Of a stretch of 38,459 bases of DNA, positions 6,440 through 13,202 are shown in pieces (position 1 is the stretch's first letter; every line of letters starts with the position of its first letter). Location: the IMG/VR virus record IMGVR_UViG_3300025115_000030, positions 1 to 38,459 of that record. One strand, written 5' to 3'. A program made the position numbers and the translations under genes. Below the pieces are notes generated by a model, which was given only the letters and a program-made list of their open reading frames with translations, did not search any database and was not told the DNA's origin. The stretch comes from a virus.

Positions 6440-6915
6440 GAACACTCGAGTCCAAGATCGAGCAGAAGGTCTGCCGTGACGCATTGAAGATGGGGATCAG
6501 AAACCTCAAACTCAACGTCACTGGCCAGACCGGCTGGCCCGACCGAATGTTCCTCATCCCAGGTGGCCGCGCGCTCTTCATCGAGTTCAAGCGGCCAGGT
6601 GGCCAAGTCAGGCCGAAACAAGAATACATCCACCAGGTGCTGCGGCACCTTGGTTACCATGTGGAGATACACGATGACCCAGTACGAGCTCTTCAAGCCA
6701 TCCGCCAAGCCGTGGACACCGCACGCCTACCAAAAGAAGGCGGTCAAGTTCCTGCTGGAACACGCCGCAGGCGCGCTGTTCTTGGACCCAGGACTGGGCA
6801 AGACATCGATCACGCTGGCCACGATCAAGATGCTCAAGCAGAAAAAGGTCCTCGACAAGGTTCTGCTAATCGCCCCACTGCGCGTCTGCTACAGCGTGTG
6901 GCCAAAGGAAGTTGA
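6436..6915 (+). CDS. VRR-NUC domain nuclease with tail overlapping the helicase gene
   Basis: The N-terminal 90 residues form a VRR-NUC (PD-(D/E)XK) domain. It shows TGWPDRMFLIPGGRALFIEFK with Asp36, Glu50 and Lys52, and a following Gln (Gln62) in the QxxY position. The domain looks complete by about residue 93 (HDDPVRALQAIRQAV). The frame nevertheless continues to 6915, giving 159 residues, while the helicase starts in the +1 frame at 6674. About 242 nt therefore encode two proteins. The tail is basic and low in hydrophobics. Such nucleases are common beside SNF2-like helicases in phages and probably work together on branched DNA. Confidence 0.85.
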   Translation: MRTLESKIEQKVCRDALKMGIRNLKLNVTGQTGWPDRMFLIPGGRALFIEFKRPGGQVRPKQEYIHQVLRHLGYHVEIHDDPVRALQAIRQAVDTARLPKEGGQVPAGTRRRRAVLGPRTGQDIDHAGHDQDAQAEKGPRQGSANRPTARLLQRVAKGS

Positions 6916-8149
6916 CAAGTGGTCTGACTTCAATGACATCAAGGTCGTGGTGCTGCACGGCCCCAACAAGGACGAGTTGCTGAAGGTTGAGGCCGACGTC
7001 TATGTCATCAACCCCGAGGGTCTCGAGTGGCTGCTGCAGGTCAAGAAGACCAAAACGGCAACGGGCAAGACCAAGGTTGACGTCGATCTACGGCGCTGGA
7101 AGGCACTGGGCTTCGACACGCTGGTCGTTGATGAGTTGTCGAAGTTCAAGCACACGAACACGAACCGCTTCAAGGCCATCAAGCTGGTCCTCAACACCTT
7201 CCGCCGCCGCTGGGGTCTGACCGGCTCGCCAGCATCCAATGGGCTGCTTGATCTGTTTGGCCAGTGCTTCATCCTCGACCAGGGCAGGACGCTTGGACCC
7301 TACATCAGCCACTACCGGATGAAGTACTTCGTGCCAAGCCACGACGGTTTCAGCTGGAACATCCGCGAGGGCGCCGAGCAAGAGATCTACGAGCGCCTGA
7401 ACCCGCTCGCCTTGCGCATGGCCGCTGACGACTACCTCGACATGCCTACGCTCATTGAGAACAACATCAGGGTCGATCTGCCTGAGCCGGTCAGGGTTGT
7501 CTATGACCAACTTGAAGATGACCTCATCGCCAAGCTCAACGACAAGGTCGTCGTGGCCAGCAACGCAGCGGCTGCCAGTATGAAGTGCAGACAGGTCGCC
7601 AACGGCGGCATCTACATCGACCCCGAGGTCGAGTCGCTTGTCAAGCTGCCTAAGTCCAAGCGTGAGTGGGTCAACCTGCACACCGAGAAAGTTGATGCCC
7701 TGGCTGACCTCATCGAGGAGCTACAGGGTTCGCCCATCCTCGTGGCCTACGACTTCGAGCATGACCTGGATCGACTCCGCGAGCGACTGGGGCAGGACGT
7801 GCCCTACATCGGCGGCGGCGTGTCGGCCAAGCGTTCAGCTGAGCTGGAGAAGGCGTGGAACGCAGGGCACCTGCCTGTCCTACTTGGCCACCCACAGGCC
7901 ATGGCCCACGGGCTGAACCTGCAAGAGGTCGGCCACCACGTGTGCTGGCACTCGTTGACCTGGGACTTCGAGCTTTACGACCAGTTCATCCGTCGTGTGC
8001 TGAGGCAAGGCAACAAGAGCAAGAAGGTGTTCGTGCACCACATCATGGCCCGCGGTACTGTGGACGAGGTGGTCTTGGCCGCCGTGAAGTCCAAACGCAA
8101 GGGGCAAAATGCTTTGTTCGATGCCCTAAAAAAGTTGAGAAAAAGTTGA
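6674..8149 (+). CDS. SNF2-type DEAD/DEAH-box helicase
   Basis: A 491-residue superfamily 2 ATPase. ATG 6674 (MTQYELFKPS) is chosen because the residues upstream in frame are only the shadow of the VRR-NUC gene. Walker A is DPGLGKTS (Lys43). Motif II is VVDELSKFKH, motif III is GLTGSPASN, and the C-terminal RecA-like half contains SPILVAYDFEHDLDR and QFIRRVLRQGNKSK. It presumably remodels replication or recombination intermediates together with the overlapping VRR-NUC nuclease. The stop TGA lies in the TTGAAA that opens promoter P2, so this is the last gene of its transcription segment. Confidence 0.93.
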   Translation: MTQYELFKPSAKPWTPHAYQKKAVKFLLEHAAGALFLDPGLGKTSITLATIKMLKQKKVLDKVLLIAPLRVCYSVWPKEVDKWSDFNDIKVVVLHGPNKDELLKVEADVYVINPEGLEWLLQVKKTKTATGKTKVDVDLRRWKALGFDTLVVDELSKFKHTNTNRFKAIKLVLNTFRRRWGLTGSPASNGLLDLFGQCFILDQGRTLGPYISHYRMKYFVPSHDGFSWNIREGAEQEIYERLNPLALRMAADDYLDMPTLIENNIRVDLPEPVRVVYDQLEDDLIAKLNDKVVVASNAAAASMKCRQVANGGIYIDPEVESLVKLPKSKREWVNLHTEKVDALADLIEELQGSPILVAYDFEHDLDRLRERLGQDVPYIGGGVSAKRSAELEKAWNAGHLPVLLGHPQAMAHGLNLQEVGHHVCWHSLTWDFELYDQFIRRVLRQGNKSKKVFVHHIMARGTVDEVVLAAVKSKRKGQNALFDALKKLRKS

Positions 8150-8187
8150 AAATAGGTGTTTACAAGCCCACTGCGTTGCACTAGAAT
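8146..8187 (+). promoter_or_regulatory. Promoter P2 (sigma70-like)
   Basis: TTTACA at 8159-8164 and TAGAAT at 8182-8187 have a 17-bp spacer. The 19 bases 8146-8164 are identical to P1, and the region just after the -10 box, CTAATCACGGTCAA, differs from P1 at one position. It overlaps the helicase stop codon and serves the operon starting at 8242. Confidence 0.87.
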
Positions 8188-8220
8188 CTAATCACGGTCA
8201 ACGCAATGGTGCTTGACTGA

Positions 8221-8237
8221 AACCTTGCTGAGGGGAT
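8221..8237 (+). promoter_or_regulatory. P2 leader ribosome-binding site, 17-nt perfect match to the 33976 RNA
   Basis: AACCTTGCTGAGGGGAT covers the Shine-Dalgarno sequence of the gene at 8242 and is the exact reverse complement of 34029-34045. Seventeen contiguous base pairs would sequester the ribosome-binding site, ending four bases before the ATG. Confidence 0.65.
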
Positions 8238-8241
8238 TACC

Positions 8242-8631
8242 ATGACCACCAAGACCTACGCTTCACGCGATTCTGCCACCTCTGCCCTGCGCAAGCTCGG
8301 CATCCAAGCCCGCGATTACGACCTCTTCATCACGAAGGTCGACGGCAAGTTCGAGTGCAAACTTGGCGCTGCCGCTGAGCACCTCGAGTCGCTCAAGAAC
8401 CCGAAGCCCAAGACCATCATCGCAGCTGCTGTCAAAGCTGCCAAGACCGAGAAGCCCAAGCGCGCTGGCATCAGCCAACTGGCCCGTGACCTGATCTTGG
8501 CTGGCCGCACCAACCAAGAGGTGTGGGCAGTCCTCAAAGACAGCTTCAACCTCGACGACTCCAAGAAGCACTACCCGACGTGGTACCGCTGCGAGATGAA
8601 GCGCAAAGGCCTGCTGCCTAAGGAGGCTTGA
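8242..8631 (+). CDS. Hypothetical protein with a C-terminal domain shared with the 9033 product
   Basis: A 129-residue basic protein and the first gene of the P2 operon. The N-terminal part begins TYASRDSATSALRKLGIQARDYD. A Lys/Ala-rich linker (residues 54-75) leads to a C-terminal helical domain (about 76-127) containing LARDLILAGRTNQEVWAVL and then HYPTWYRCEMKRKGLLP. The same layout recurs in the 9033 gene (FQDLIMQGKLTDDQIF and YTKWYRNHLKKQG), so the two are paralogous over this domain. A helix-turn-helix-like DNA-binding role is possible but not shown. Its ribosome-binding site is the best target of the small RNA at 33976. Confidence 0.75.
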   Translation: MTTKTYASRDSATSALRKLGIQARDYDLFITKVDGKFECKLGAAAEHLESLKNPKPKTIIAAAVKAAKTEKPKRAGISQLARDLILAGRTNQEVWAVLKDSFNLDDSKKHYPTWYRCEMKRKGLLPKEA

Positions 8632-8633
8632 TC

Positions 8634-8816
8634 ATGCTGAAGCGCTATCAAGTCATCGGCCTACTGGCTGTCCTCGTAGTCGCCATGGGCCTGGTTGGCA
8701 CCGATGACTACGAAGAAGCCAAGCGCCAAGAGCAGCACTACTGCGACATGGTCCAGCTCTGGAAGCAGACCAATGGCGAGCAGGGTTGGCCAGCGTTCAA
8801 CGGCGAGTGCAAGTGA
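8634..8816 (+). CDS. Small inner-membrane protein
   Basis: A 60-residue protein from ATG 8634, seven bases after AGGAGG at 8621-8626. One N-terminal transmembrane helix spans roughly residues 7-22 (VIGLLAVLVVAMGLVG). It is followed by an acidic helical domain ending WKQTNGEQGWPAFNGEC, with two Cys. I have the impression of similar short proteins with the GWPxFNG tail in other phage early regions, function unknown. Membrane topology would put the C-terminal domain in the periplasm if the N-terminus is inside. It overlaps the next gene by one base. Confidence 0.8.
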   Translation: MLKRYQVIGLLAVLVVAMGLVGTDDYEEAKRQEQHYCDMVQLWKQTNGEQGWPAFNGECK

Positions 8817-9043
8817 TGGACACCATCGAGATTCGCGACGAGAGCACACACGACGAGCAGCGGTTTCAGCTGTACATCGATGGCGGCCCTCGCGCCTTGG
8901 TGACCAAGAAGCATGGAACCGTGCAATTTCACTGGCAGGTCTATGGCCCGCAATACTGGCCGGACGCCAAGGTCTTGATGCAAGGCCTGCTGGAATTATC
9001 TGTCACAGCTGACAAACTATCTGGAGAGAAGAATGGCAAGTAA
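8816..9043 (+). CDS. Hypothetical protein
   Basis: A 75-residue soluble protein from ATG 8816 (TGATG overlap with the previous stop). It looks like a small beta-rich fold: EQRFQLYIDGGPRALV, TVQFHWQVYGPQ, then a helical C-terminus with LLELSVTADKL. No family is recognised. It overlaps the beginning of the 9033 gene by 11 bases, consistent with translational coupling in the P2 operon. Confidence 0.7.
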   Translation: MDTIEIRDESTHDEQRFQLYIDGGPRALVTKKHGTVQFHWQVYGPQYWPDAKVLMQGLLELSVTADKLSGEKNGK

Positions 9044-9686
9044 GAAACCAACACCGGTCATCATCCCATGCTACGACCGCCAGCGCCGCACCTGCATTCA
9101 GGTTGAGCGGACTGGCACCCACGTGAAGTACATCCCGCTCGATGTCAACGAGGGCCTGCAGGTCCTGACGGCGACGGCAAACGAGTTCGATCAGCGGTAT
9201 GAGCCGATGGTCAACTACCCCGCGGAGAAGGCGTGTCAGTTGTTCCTCAACTACAGCCAGACCATCGGGGCAACCAAGGAGGCCTTGGGTTACCTGGGCC
9301 AGATCGTTAACGTGTCTAAACAGGAGGCCGATATGGCAACCACCAAGAAGACTGCGGCGACCGAGAAGGCTGCCGCCACCAAGACCGCTGCGAAGAAGGC
9401 AGCTCCCGCAAAACCTGCCACTAAGCCGGCTCCGGTCAAACCGGCCCCAGCCAAAGCAGCTAAGCCTGCTGCGAAACCGGCGGCCAAGACTGGCGAGAAG
9501 AAGATGTCTGCAGCCCAGATGTTCCAAGACCTGATCATGCAAGGCAAGCTGACTGACGACCAGATCTTCGAGAAGGTCCAAGCCCAGTTCGGTCTGGATG
9601 AGAAGAAGCGCGGTTACACGAAATGGTATCGCAACCACCTGAAGAAGCAGGGCGCCAACCCGCCTGAGGCCAAGGTCAGTAAGTAA
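9033..9686 (+). CDS. Hypothetical DNA-binding-like protein with Ala/Lys/Pro-rich linker
   Basis: A 217-residue protein in three parts. Residues 1-100 form a globular domain of unknown family (VIIPCYDRQRRTCIQVERTG...). Residues 100-155 are an Ala/Lys/Pro repeat resembling the tail of histone H1 or bacterial H1-like proteins (KPAPVKPAPAKAAKPAAKP). The last 60 residues repeat the C-terminal domain of the 8242 product. The basic repeat suggests nonspecific nucleic-acid binding, such as coating phage or host DNA. It is in the P2 operon, overlapping the 8816 gene, and ends before a short hairpin at 9693. Confidence 0.7.
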   Translation: MASKKPTPVIIPCYDRQRRTCIQVERTGTHVKYIPLDVNEGLQVLTATANEFDQRYEPMVNYPAEKACQLFLNYSQTIGATKEALGYLGQIVNVSKQEADMATTKKTAATEKAAATKTAAKKAAPAKPATKPAPVKPAPAKAAKPAAKPAAKTGEKKMSAAQMFQDLIMQGKLTDDQIFEKVQAQFGLDEKKRGYTKWYRNHLKKQGANPPEAKVSK

Positions 9687-9692
9687 CACCGT

Positions 9693-9707
9693 GGGCCATG
9701 GTGGCCC
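9693..9707 (+). other. Intergenic hairpin
   Basis: GGGCCA (9693-9698) and TGGCCC (9702-9707) form a 6-bp GC-rich hairpin with a 3-nt loop, between the 9033 and 9741 genes. No T-run follows, so it is more likely an mRNA-stabilising or processing element than a terminator. Confidence 0.45.
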
Positions 9708-9740
9708 AATCCATAACCAGCAACCAATAGGAGCGCCATC

Positions 9741-10553
9741 ATGGCCAAATCCAAAGAAGTTTCCCGCGACACCCGTGACTATGACACCACTCAGCTGCAC
9801 GAAGCAGGCCATGGCCGCACCCTCCACCGCGACTACTCCGCCCACTTCTGGCGCTGGAGCTTTGCCCGCCGCTTCGTCTCGGCTAAGGACAACGTTCTCG
9901 AGGTCGGCTGCGGCGAAGACAAGCCGCTGAGCAAGATCCTGACTGGCGGAGCTGCTGCCCACGTTGGCCACTACACCGGCGTGGACCTGAACAAGCTCAA
10001 GCCGTCCAACAGCCAGCGTCTGGAGTTCCATGGCGAGTTCAACTTCGTCGAGCGTTACAAGGAGCTGCTGAAGAAGCGCCCCGAGGGCTGGGATGTCGTG
10101 GTCAACTACGAGGTCATTGAGCACATGAAGGTCGAGCACGGCACCAACCTGCTCAAGGCCATGTTTGCCTGCACCAAACCGGGTGGCGTGTTGCTGCTCT
10201 CGACCCCGGTCTACGACGGCAAGCGCCATGCGGCCAACCACATCCACGAGTACACGGTGCCTGAGCTGCAGAGCTACATCGAGAAGGCCGGCTACGTGGT
10301 TGAGCGTCGCTTCGGCACGTTCATGGACATCAAGCACATCGGCAAGGTCGATCCTACCGGCTGTAGCAAGGCGGCTGTGCTCGAGGTCCGCAAAGCTCTG
10401 GAGCAGTACTTCGACAACGACGCCATCAGCAACATCTTCGGCCCGCTGCACGAGGACCATGCCCGCAACAACCTCTGGGTCTGCCGCAAAGCCGCTGACG
10501 GCAAGCCGGTCAAGCCCGCCCGCAAGACCACCACGAAAGGAGCGCCGTTCTGA
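9741..10553 (+). CDS. SAM-dependent class I methyltransferase
   Basis: A 270-residue Rossmann methyltransferase. Motif I is NVLEVGCGED near residue 55, followed by the acidic position in YTGVDLNKL. Motif IV-like DVVVNYEVIEHM precedes KPGGVLLLSTPVYD. The C-terminal helical part ends KPARKTTTKGAPF. The fold resembles small-molecule type (Methyltransf_11/23) enzymes, with no DPPY or PC motif of classical DNA adenine or cytosine methyltransferases. Its substrate is unknown. Its position directly before nucleotide-metabolism genes suggests a modified nucleotide or base, but protein or small-molecule methylation is possible. It overlaps the next start by one base. Confidence 0.85.
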   Translation: MAKSKEVSRDTRDYDTTQLHEAGHGRTLHRDYSAHFWRWSFARRFVSAKDNVLEVGCGEDKPLSKILTGGAAAHVGHYTGVDLNKLKPSNSQRLEFHGEFNFVERYKELLKKRPEGWDVVVNYEVIEHMKVEHGTNLLKAMFACTKPGGVLLLSTPVYDGKRHAANHIHEYTVPELQSYIEKAGYVVERRFGTFMDIKHIGKVDPTGCSKAAVLEVRKALEQYFDNDAISNIFGPLHEDHARNNLWVCRKAADGKPVKPARKTTTKGAPF

Positions 10554-10951
10554 TGATTGGCAATGTCGCTGAGTTCCACGAAAAGTTCGGCCTCCCCATG
10601 GGGGCTGTTGATCAACTCATGAACGACCCGGCAGCTCAGGAGTTCCGGGTCAAGTTCTTGCAAGAGGAGCTGGACGAGCTCAAGGAAGCCCTCGCCGAGG
10701 GCAACCGCGTGAAGGCGTTCGATGCTCTGCTGGATCTGGCCTACGTGGCCTACGGCACGGCGCTGTTCGCTGGCATCGATGCAGCTCAGTGGCACGCTGG
10801 CATGCACGCCGTCCACTCGTGCAACATGGCCAAGGTCCGCGTGGCCAAGGCTGAGGACAGCAAGCGGGGCAGCGCCTTCGACGTCAAGAAGCCTGCTGGT
10901 TGGGTTGGCCCCGAGGCGCGTCTGGAGGAGATTCTGTCATGGACCAAGTGA
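10553..10951 (+). CDS. MazG-like nucleotide pyrophosphohydrolase
   Basis: A 132-residue all-alpha NTP pyrophosphohydrolase. It begins with VAEFHEKFGLP and carries the metal-binding EELDELKEAL near residues 42-52, then the second metal helix DALLDLAYVAYG near 62-73. This is the layout of MazG/HisE/phage pyrophosphatase families that convert dNTPs to dNMPs or lower ppGpp. In this cluster it could remove an unwanted canonical dNTP from the pool, such as dCTP, if the phage uses a modified base; that is inference. It is coupled to both neighbours by overlaps. Confidence 0.85.
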   Translation: MIGNVAEFHEKFGLPMGAVDQLMNDPAAQEFRVKFLQEELDELKEALAEGNRVKAFDALLDLAYVAYGTALFAGIDAAQWHAGMHAVHSCNMAKVRVAKAEDSKRGSAFDVKKPAGWVGPEARLEEILSWTK

Positions 10952-11850
10952 GCTGCAAGCTGACGATCTTCGAGGGCCCGGACGGTGGTGGCAAATCGAC
11001 TGCCGCCCAGTCCTACGCTCAGATGACCGGCGCCAAGTACGTGCACTTCGCCTCGCTGCCCCGCGTCAGCAAGAACCTCGGTCGCATGTATGTCGAGGCC
11101 ATGACGCCGGCGCTGCTTGGCTATCAGGACGTGGTCTTCGATCGTTGCTGGCTGAGCGAGATGCCGTACGGCGTCGCGTTCCGTGAGGGCAAGGATCGCC
11201 TGACGTCGGCCAGCCGGCGGATGCTCGAGCGTCTGGCCATGCGGTGCGGAGCCGTTGTGGTCAAGTGCCAGCCCAGCTGGGAGACCGTCAAGGCCAACTA
11301 CCTCAGCCGCAAGCACATCGAGATGCTGGACAACGAGCACCAGCTCAAGACGGTGTACGACCTATACTCTGAGCAGCCGACGGACCTGCCGTTGGTGGAC
11401 TACGACTACACGAAGGGCGACCTGTTCGAGGTCAGCAAGCTGGCTCTGCTGATCGATGGCCTGCGCATGCGCCAGCATCCGCTTGATCTGGCTTCAGCTG
11501 GCAACTGGGATGCGCGGGTCGTGCTGATCGGCGAGTCGTTTGCTGAGCGCAAGGACAACGATCCCTGGTACCAGTGGCCCTTCGCCTCGTTCAGCAGCGA
11601 GGGCTGTAGCCAGTGGCTGGCCAATCAGTTGGATCTGGTTGAGGTTGGCGAGGACGACATCCTCTGGCTGAACTCCGATCAGGACCTGTCGGTGCTCTAC
11701 GACCTGAACCCTGAGCGCATCATCACGCTCGGCACCGAGGCCTACCAGCAGCTGTACCGGCTGAAGATCAAGGCGGCAAGTGTCCAACACCCGCAGAACT
11801 GGAAGCGATTCAAACACGGCCAGCGGTATCCGCTGCTGGACCTCATCTAA
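10939..11850 (+). CDS. Deoxynucleotide kinase-like P-loop protein fused to a UDG-like C-terminal domain
   Basis: A 303-residue fusion from ATG 10939. The N-terminal half is a thymidylate/deoxynucleoside kinase-like P-loop fold: FEGPDGGGKST (Lys19), VVFDRCWLSEMPYG as the DR...S...YG motif, and a lid-like SRKHIEML. The C-terminal half, from about residue 185, begins ARVVLIGESFAER, continues with a helical SEGCSQWLANQL, then RIITLGTEAYQQL, and ends VQHPQNWKRF. Its GxS, LG and HP motifs are reminiscent of the uracil-DNA glycosylase superfamily, although the catalytic residues are not clear. Such kinase fusions occur in phages with altered bases. The start overlaps the MazG gene by 13 nt. Confidence 0.7.
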   Translation: MDQVSCKLTIFEGPDGGGKSTAAQSYAQMTGAKYVHFASLPRVSKNLGRMYVEAMTPALLGYQDVVFDRCWLSEMPYGVAFREGKDRLTSASRRMLERLAMRCGAVVVKCQPSWETVKANYLSRKHIEMLDNEHQLKTVYDLYSEQPTDLPLVDYDYTKGDLFEVSKLALLIDGLRMRQHPLDLASAGNWDARVVLIGESFAERKDNDPWYQWPFASFSSEGCSQWLANQLDLVEVGEDDILWLNSDQDLSVLYDLNPERIITLGTEAYQQLYRLKIKAASVQHPQNWKRFKHGQRYPLLDLI

Positions 11851-11860
11851 GGAGCACGGC

Positions 11861-12643
11861 ATGGACTTTTCACGAGTATGGCTCAATGCCATCAACGACA
11901 TCTTGGCCAACGGGGATCTGGTATCGCCCAGGGGCAAGTTGACCAAGGAGATTCCTCAGCGTACCATTGAGGTCGACATGCGGAAACCGGTGCTCCGCGT
12001 GCCTGATCGCAGCCTGAGCTACAAGTTCATGGTGGCCGAGGCGTTCTGGATCCTGTCTGGTGACGACCGGGTCGAGACCATCGCCCCATACAACAGCCGC
12101 ATCGCCGCCTTCTCAGACGACGGTGAACGGTTTTTCGGTGCCTACGGCCCCAAGATCGTGGCGCAACTGCCGTACATCATCGAGAAACTGCAGGCCGATG
12201 AGGACAGTCGGCAAGCTGGCCTGACCATCTGGCGTGAGTGCCCGCCTAACACCAAGGACGTGCCATGCACGGTGGCGGTGTTCTTTAATATCCGCAGCGG
12301 CAAGCTCAATGCCCACGTGTTCATGCGGTCAAGCGACGTCTGGCTGGGCGTGCCGTACGACGTCTTCAACTTCAGCATGCTTAGCCACCTAGTCTGCGGC
12401 CTGCTGAACGAGCACCGGCTGACTGCCGACGCTGTGTCACCCGGTCGGTTGTTCTTGACGGCGGCCAGCAGCCACCTGTACGAGACCAACTGGGACGACG
12501 CGAAGATGTGCCTTGGTAGCACGGTGCTTGATCAAATCGAGACGCCAAAACTGCTCTGGAACGACCCGCAGTTCCTCATGTCCGAGCTCAAGGATCTGCG
12601 TGACAGCCGGCCTGGCGACGCGCGTCGCTGGTGGGAGGTGTAA
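11861..12643 (+). CDS. ThyA-family enzyme, predicted dCMP hydroxymethylase or methylase type
   Basis: A 260-residue thymidylate synthase fold started at ATG 11861 after AAGGAG. Visible are Glu60 in EAFWILSG, the catalytic Cys136 in DVPCT (the usual Cys-His is Cys-Thr here), RSSD at 156-159 and a SHLYETNWDD tyrosine motif. At the substrate-specificity position, GVPYDVF has Asp167 where dUMP-specific ThyA has Asn (E. coli Asn177, GLPFN). Asp at this site is the hallmark of dCMP hydroxymethylases such as T4 gp42. Since the window also encodes ThyX, this enzyme probably makes a modified dCMP rather than dTMP. Confidence 0.8.
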   Translation: MDFSRVWLNAINDILANGDLVSPRGKLTKEIPQRTIEVDMRKPVLRVPDRSLSYKFMVAEAFWILSGDDRVETIAPYNSRIAAFSDDGERFFGAYGPKIVAQLPYIIEKLQADEDSRQAGLTIWRECPPNTKDVPCTVAVFFNIRSGKLNAHVFMRSSDVWLGVPYDVFNFSMLSHLVCGLLNEHRLTADAVSPGRLFLTAASSHLYETNWDDAKMCLGSTVLDQIETPKLLWNDPQFLMSELKDLRDSRPGDARRWWEV

Positions 12644-12644
12644 C

Positions 12645-13112
12645 ATGAGACCCAGCCGCGATGAGTGGGCCTTGAAGCTGGCTTTGCTGACGGCCCAACG
12701 GGCCACGTGCTGCCGACGCCAGGTAGGTTGCGTGATGCTGAACTCACGAGGCCACGTGTTGGCCACTGGGTACAACGGCGTCGCGGCTGGACTGCCACAC
12801 TGCAACCAGCATGACCCATACCACCCGCTTGGTTTCCCGCATATTTGCGAGGGGGCTAGGTCGCCAAGCGGCACGAACCTCGATGGCTGTCAAGCGATCC
12901 ACGCGGAGCAGAACGCGCTGCTGCAGTGCCGTGACATCTACCAGATTCACACGGTCTACGTGACAGCCAGCCCCTGCGTGACCTGCTGCAAGCTGCTGCT
13001 CAATACCAGCTGCGAGCGCATCGTCTATGTGGAGGAGTACCCACACTCGGCGGCCAGAGACTTGTGGACTGGTGCTGGCAGGTCCTGGGAGCAGATTCTT
13101 GTGGAGATTTGA
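12645..13112 (+). CDS. dCMP deaminase
   Basis: A 155-residue zinc deaminase beginning at ATG 12645 behind GGGAGG. The catalytic motif is IHAEQNAL (His86, Glu88) and the zinc Cys pair is SPCVTCC (Cys111, Cys114). A CCRRQVGC segment and the insertion LPHCNQHDPYHP supply extra Cys/His resembling the second zinc site of T2/T4-type dCMP deaminases. It converts dCMP to dUMP, feeding ThyX. T4 likewise carries both a dCMP deaminase and a dCMP hydroxymethylase. It is the last rightward gene before the convergent terminator. Confidence 0.92.
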   Translation: MRPSRDEWALKLALLTAQRATCCRRQVGCVMLNSRGHVLATGYNGVAAGLPHCNQHDPYHPLGFPHICEGARSPSGTNLDGCQAIHAEQNALLQCRDIYQIHTVYVTASPCVTCCKLLLNTSCERIVYVEEYPHSAARDLWTGAGRSWEQILVEI

Positions 13113-13140
13113 CCCTCAGGAATGACCCGAGGGATACAGA

Positions 13141-13175
13141 AAAGGCCTAGAGCTTAGTTGCCCTAGGCCTTTCTA
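13141..13175. terminator. Bidirectional intrinsic terminator between convergent blocks
   Basis: AAAGGCCTAG (13141-13150) and CTAGGCCTTT (13163-13172) form a perfect 10-bp stem with a 12-nt loop. T-rich tracts follow on both strands (TTTCTATTT rightward, CCTTTTCTG leftward). It lies between the dCMP deaminase and the holin-like gene and stops both operons. Confidence 0.92.
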
Positions 13176-13202
13176 TTTCGCCATGGCCTGCATGGCTTCC
13201 TG

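Noticed and set aside
9003-10460. 485-residue open frame on the minus strand
   Set aside because: It lies opposite the AKP-rich and methyltransferase genes. It arises from GC-rich codon bias, has no ribosome-binding site or recognisable domain, and its Gly/Arg/Ser-rich stretch mirrors the Ala/Lys/Pro repeat.
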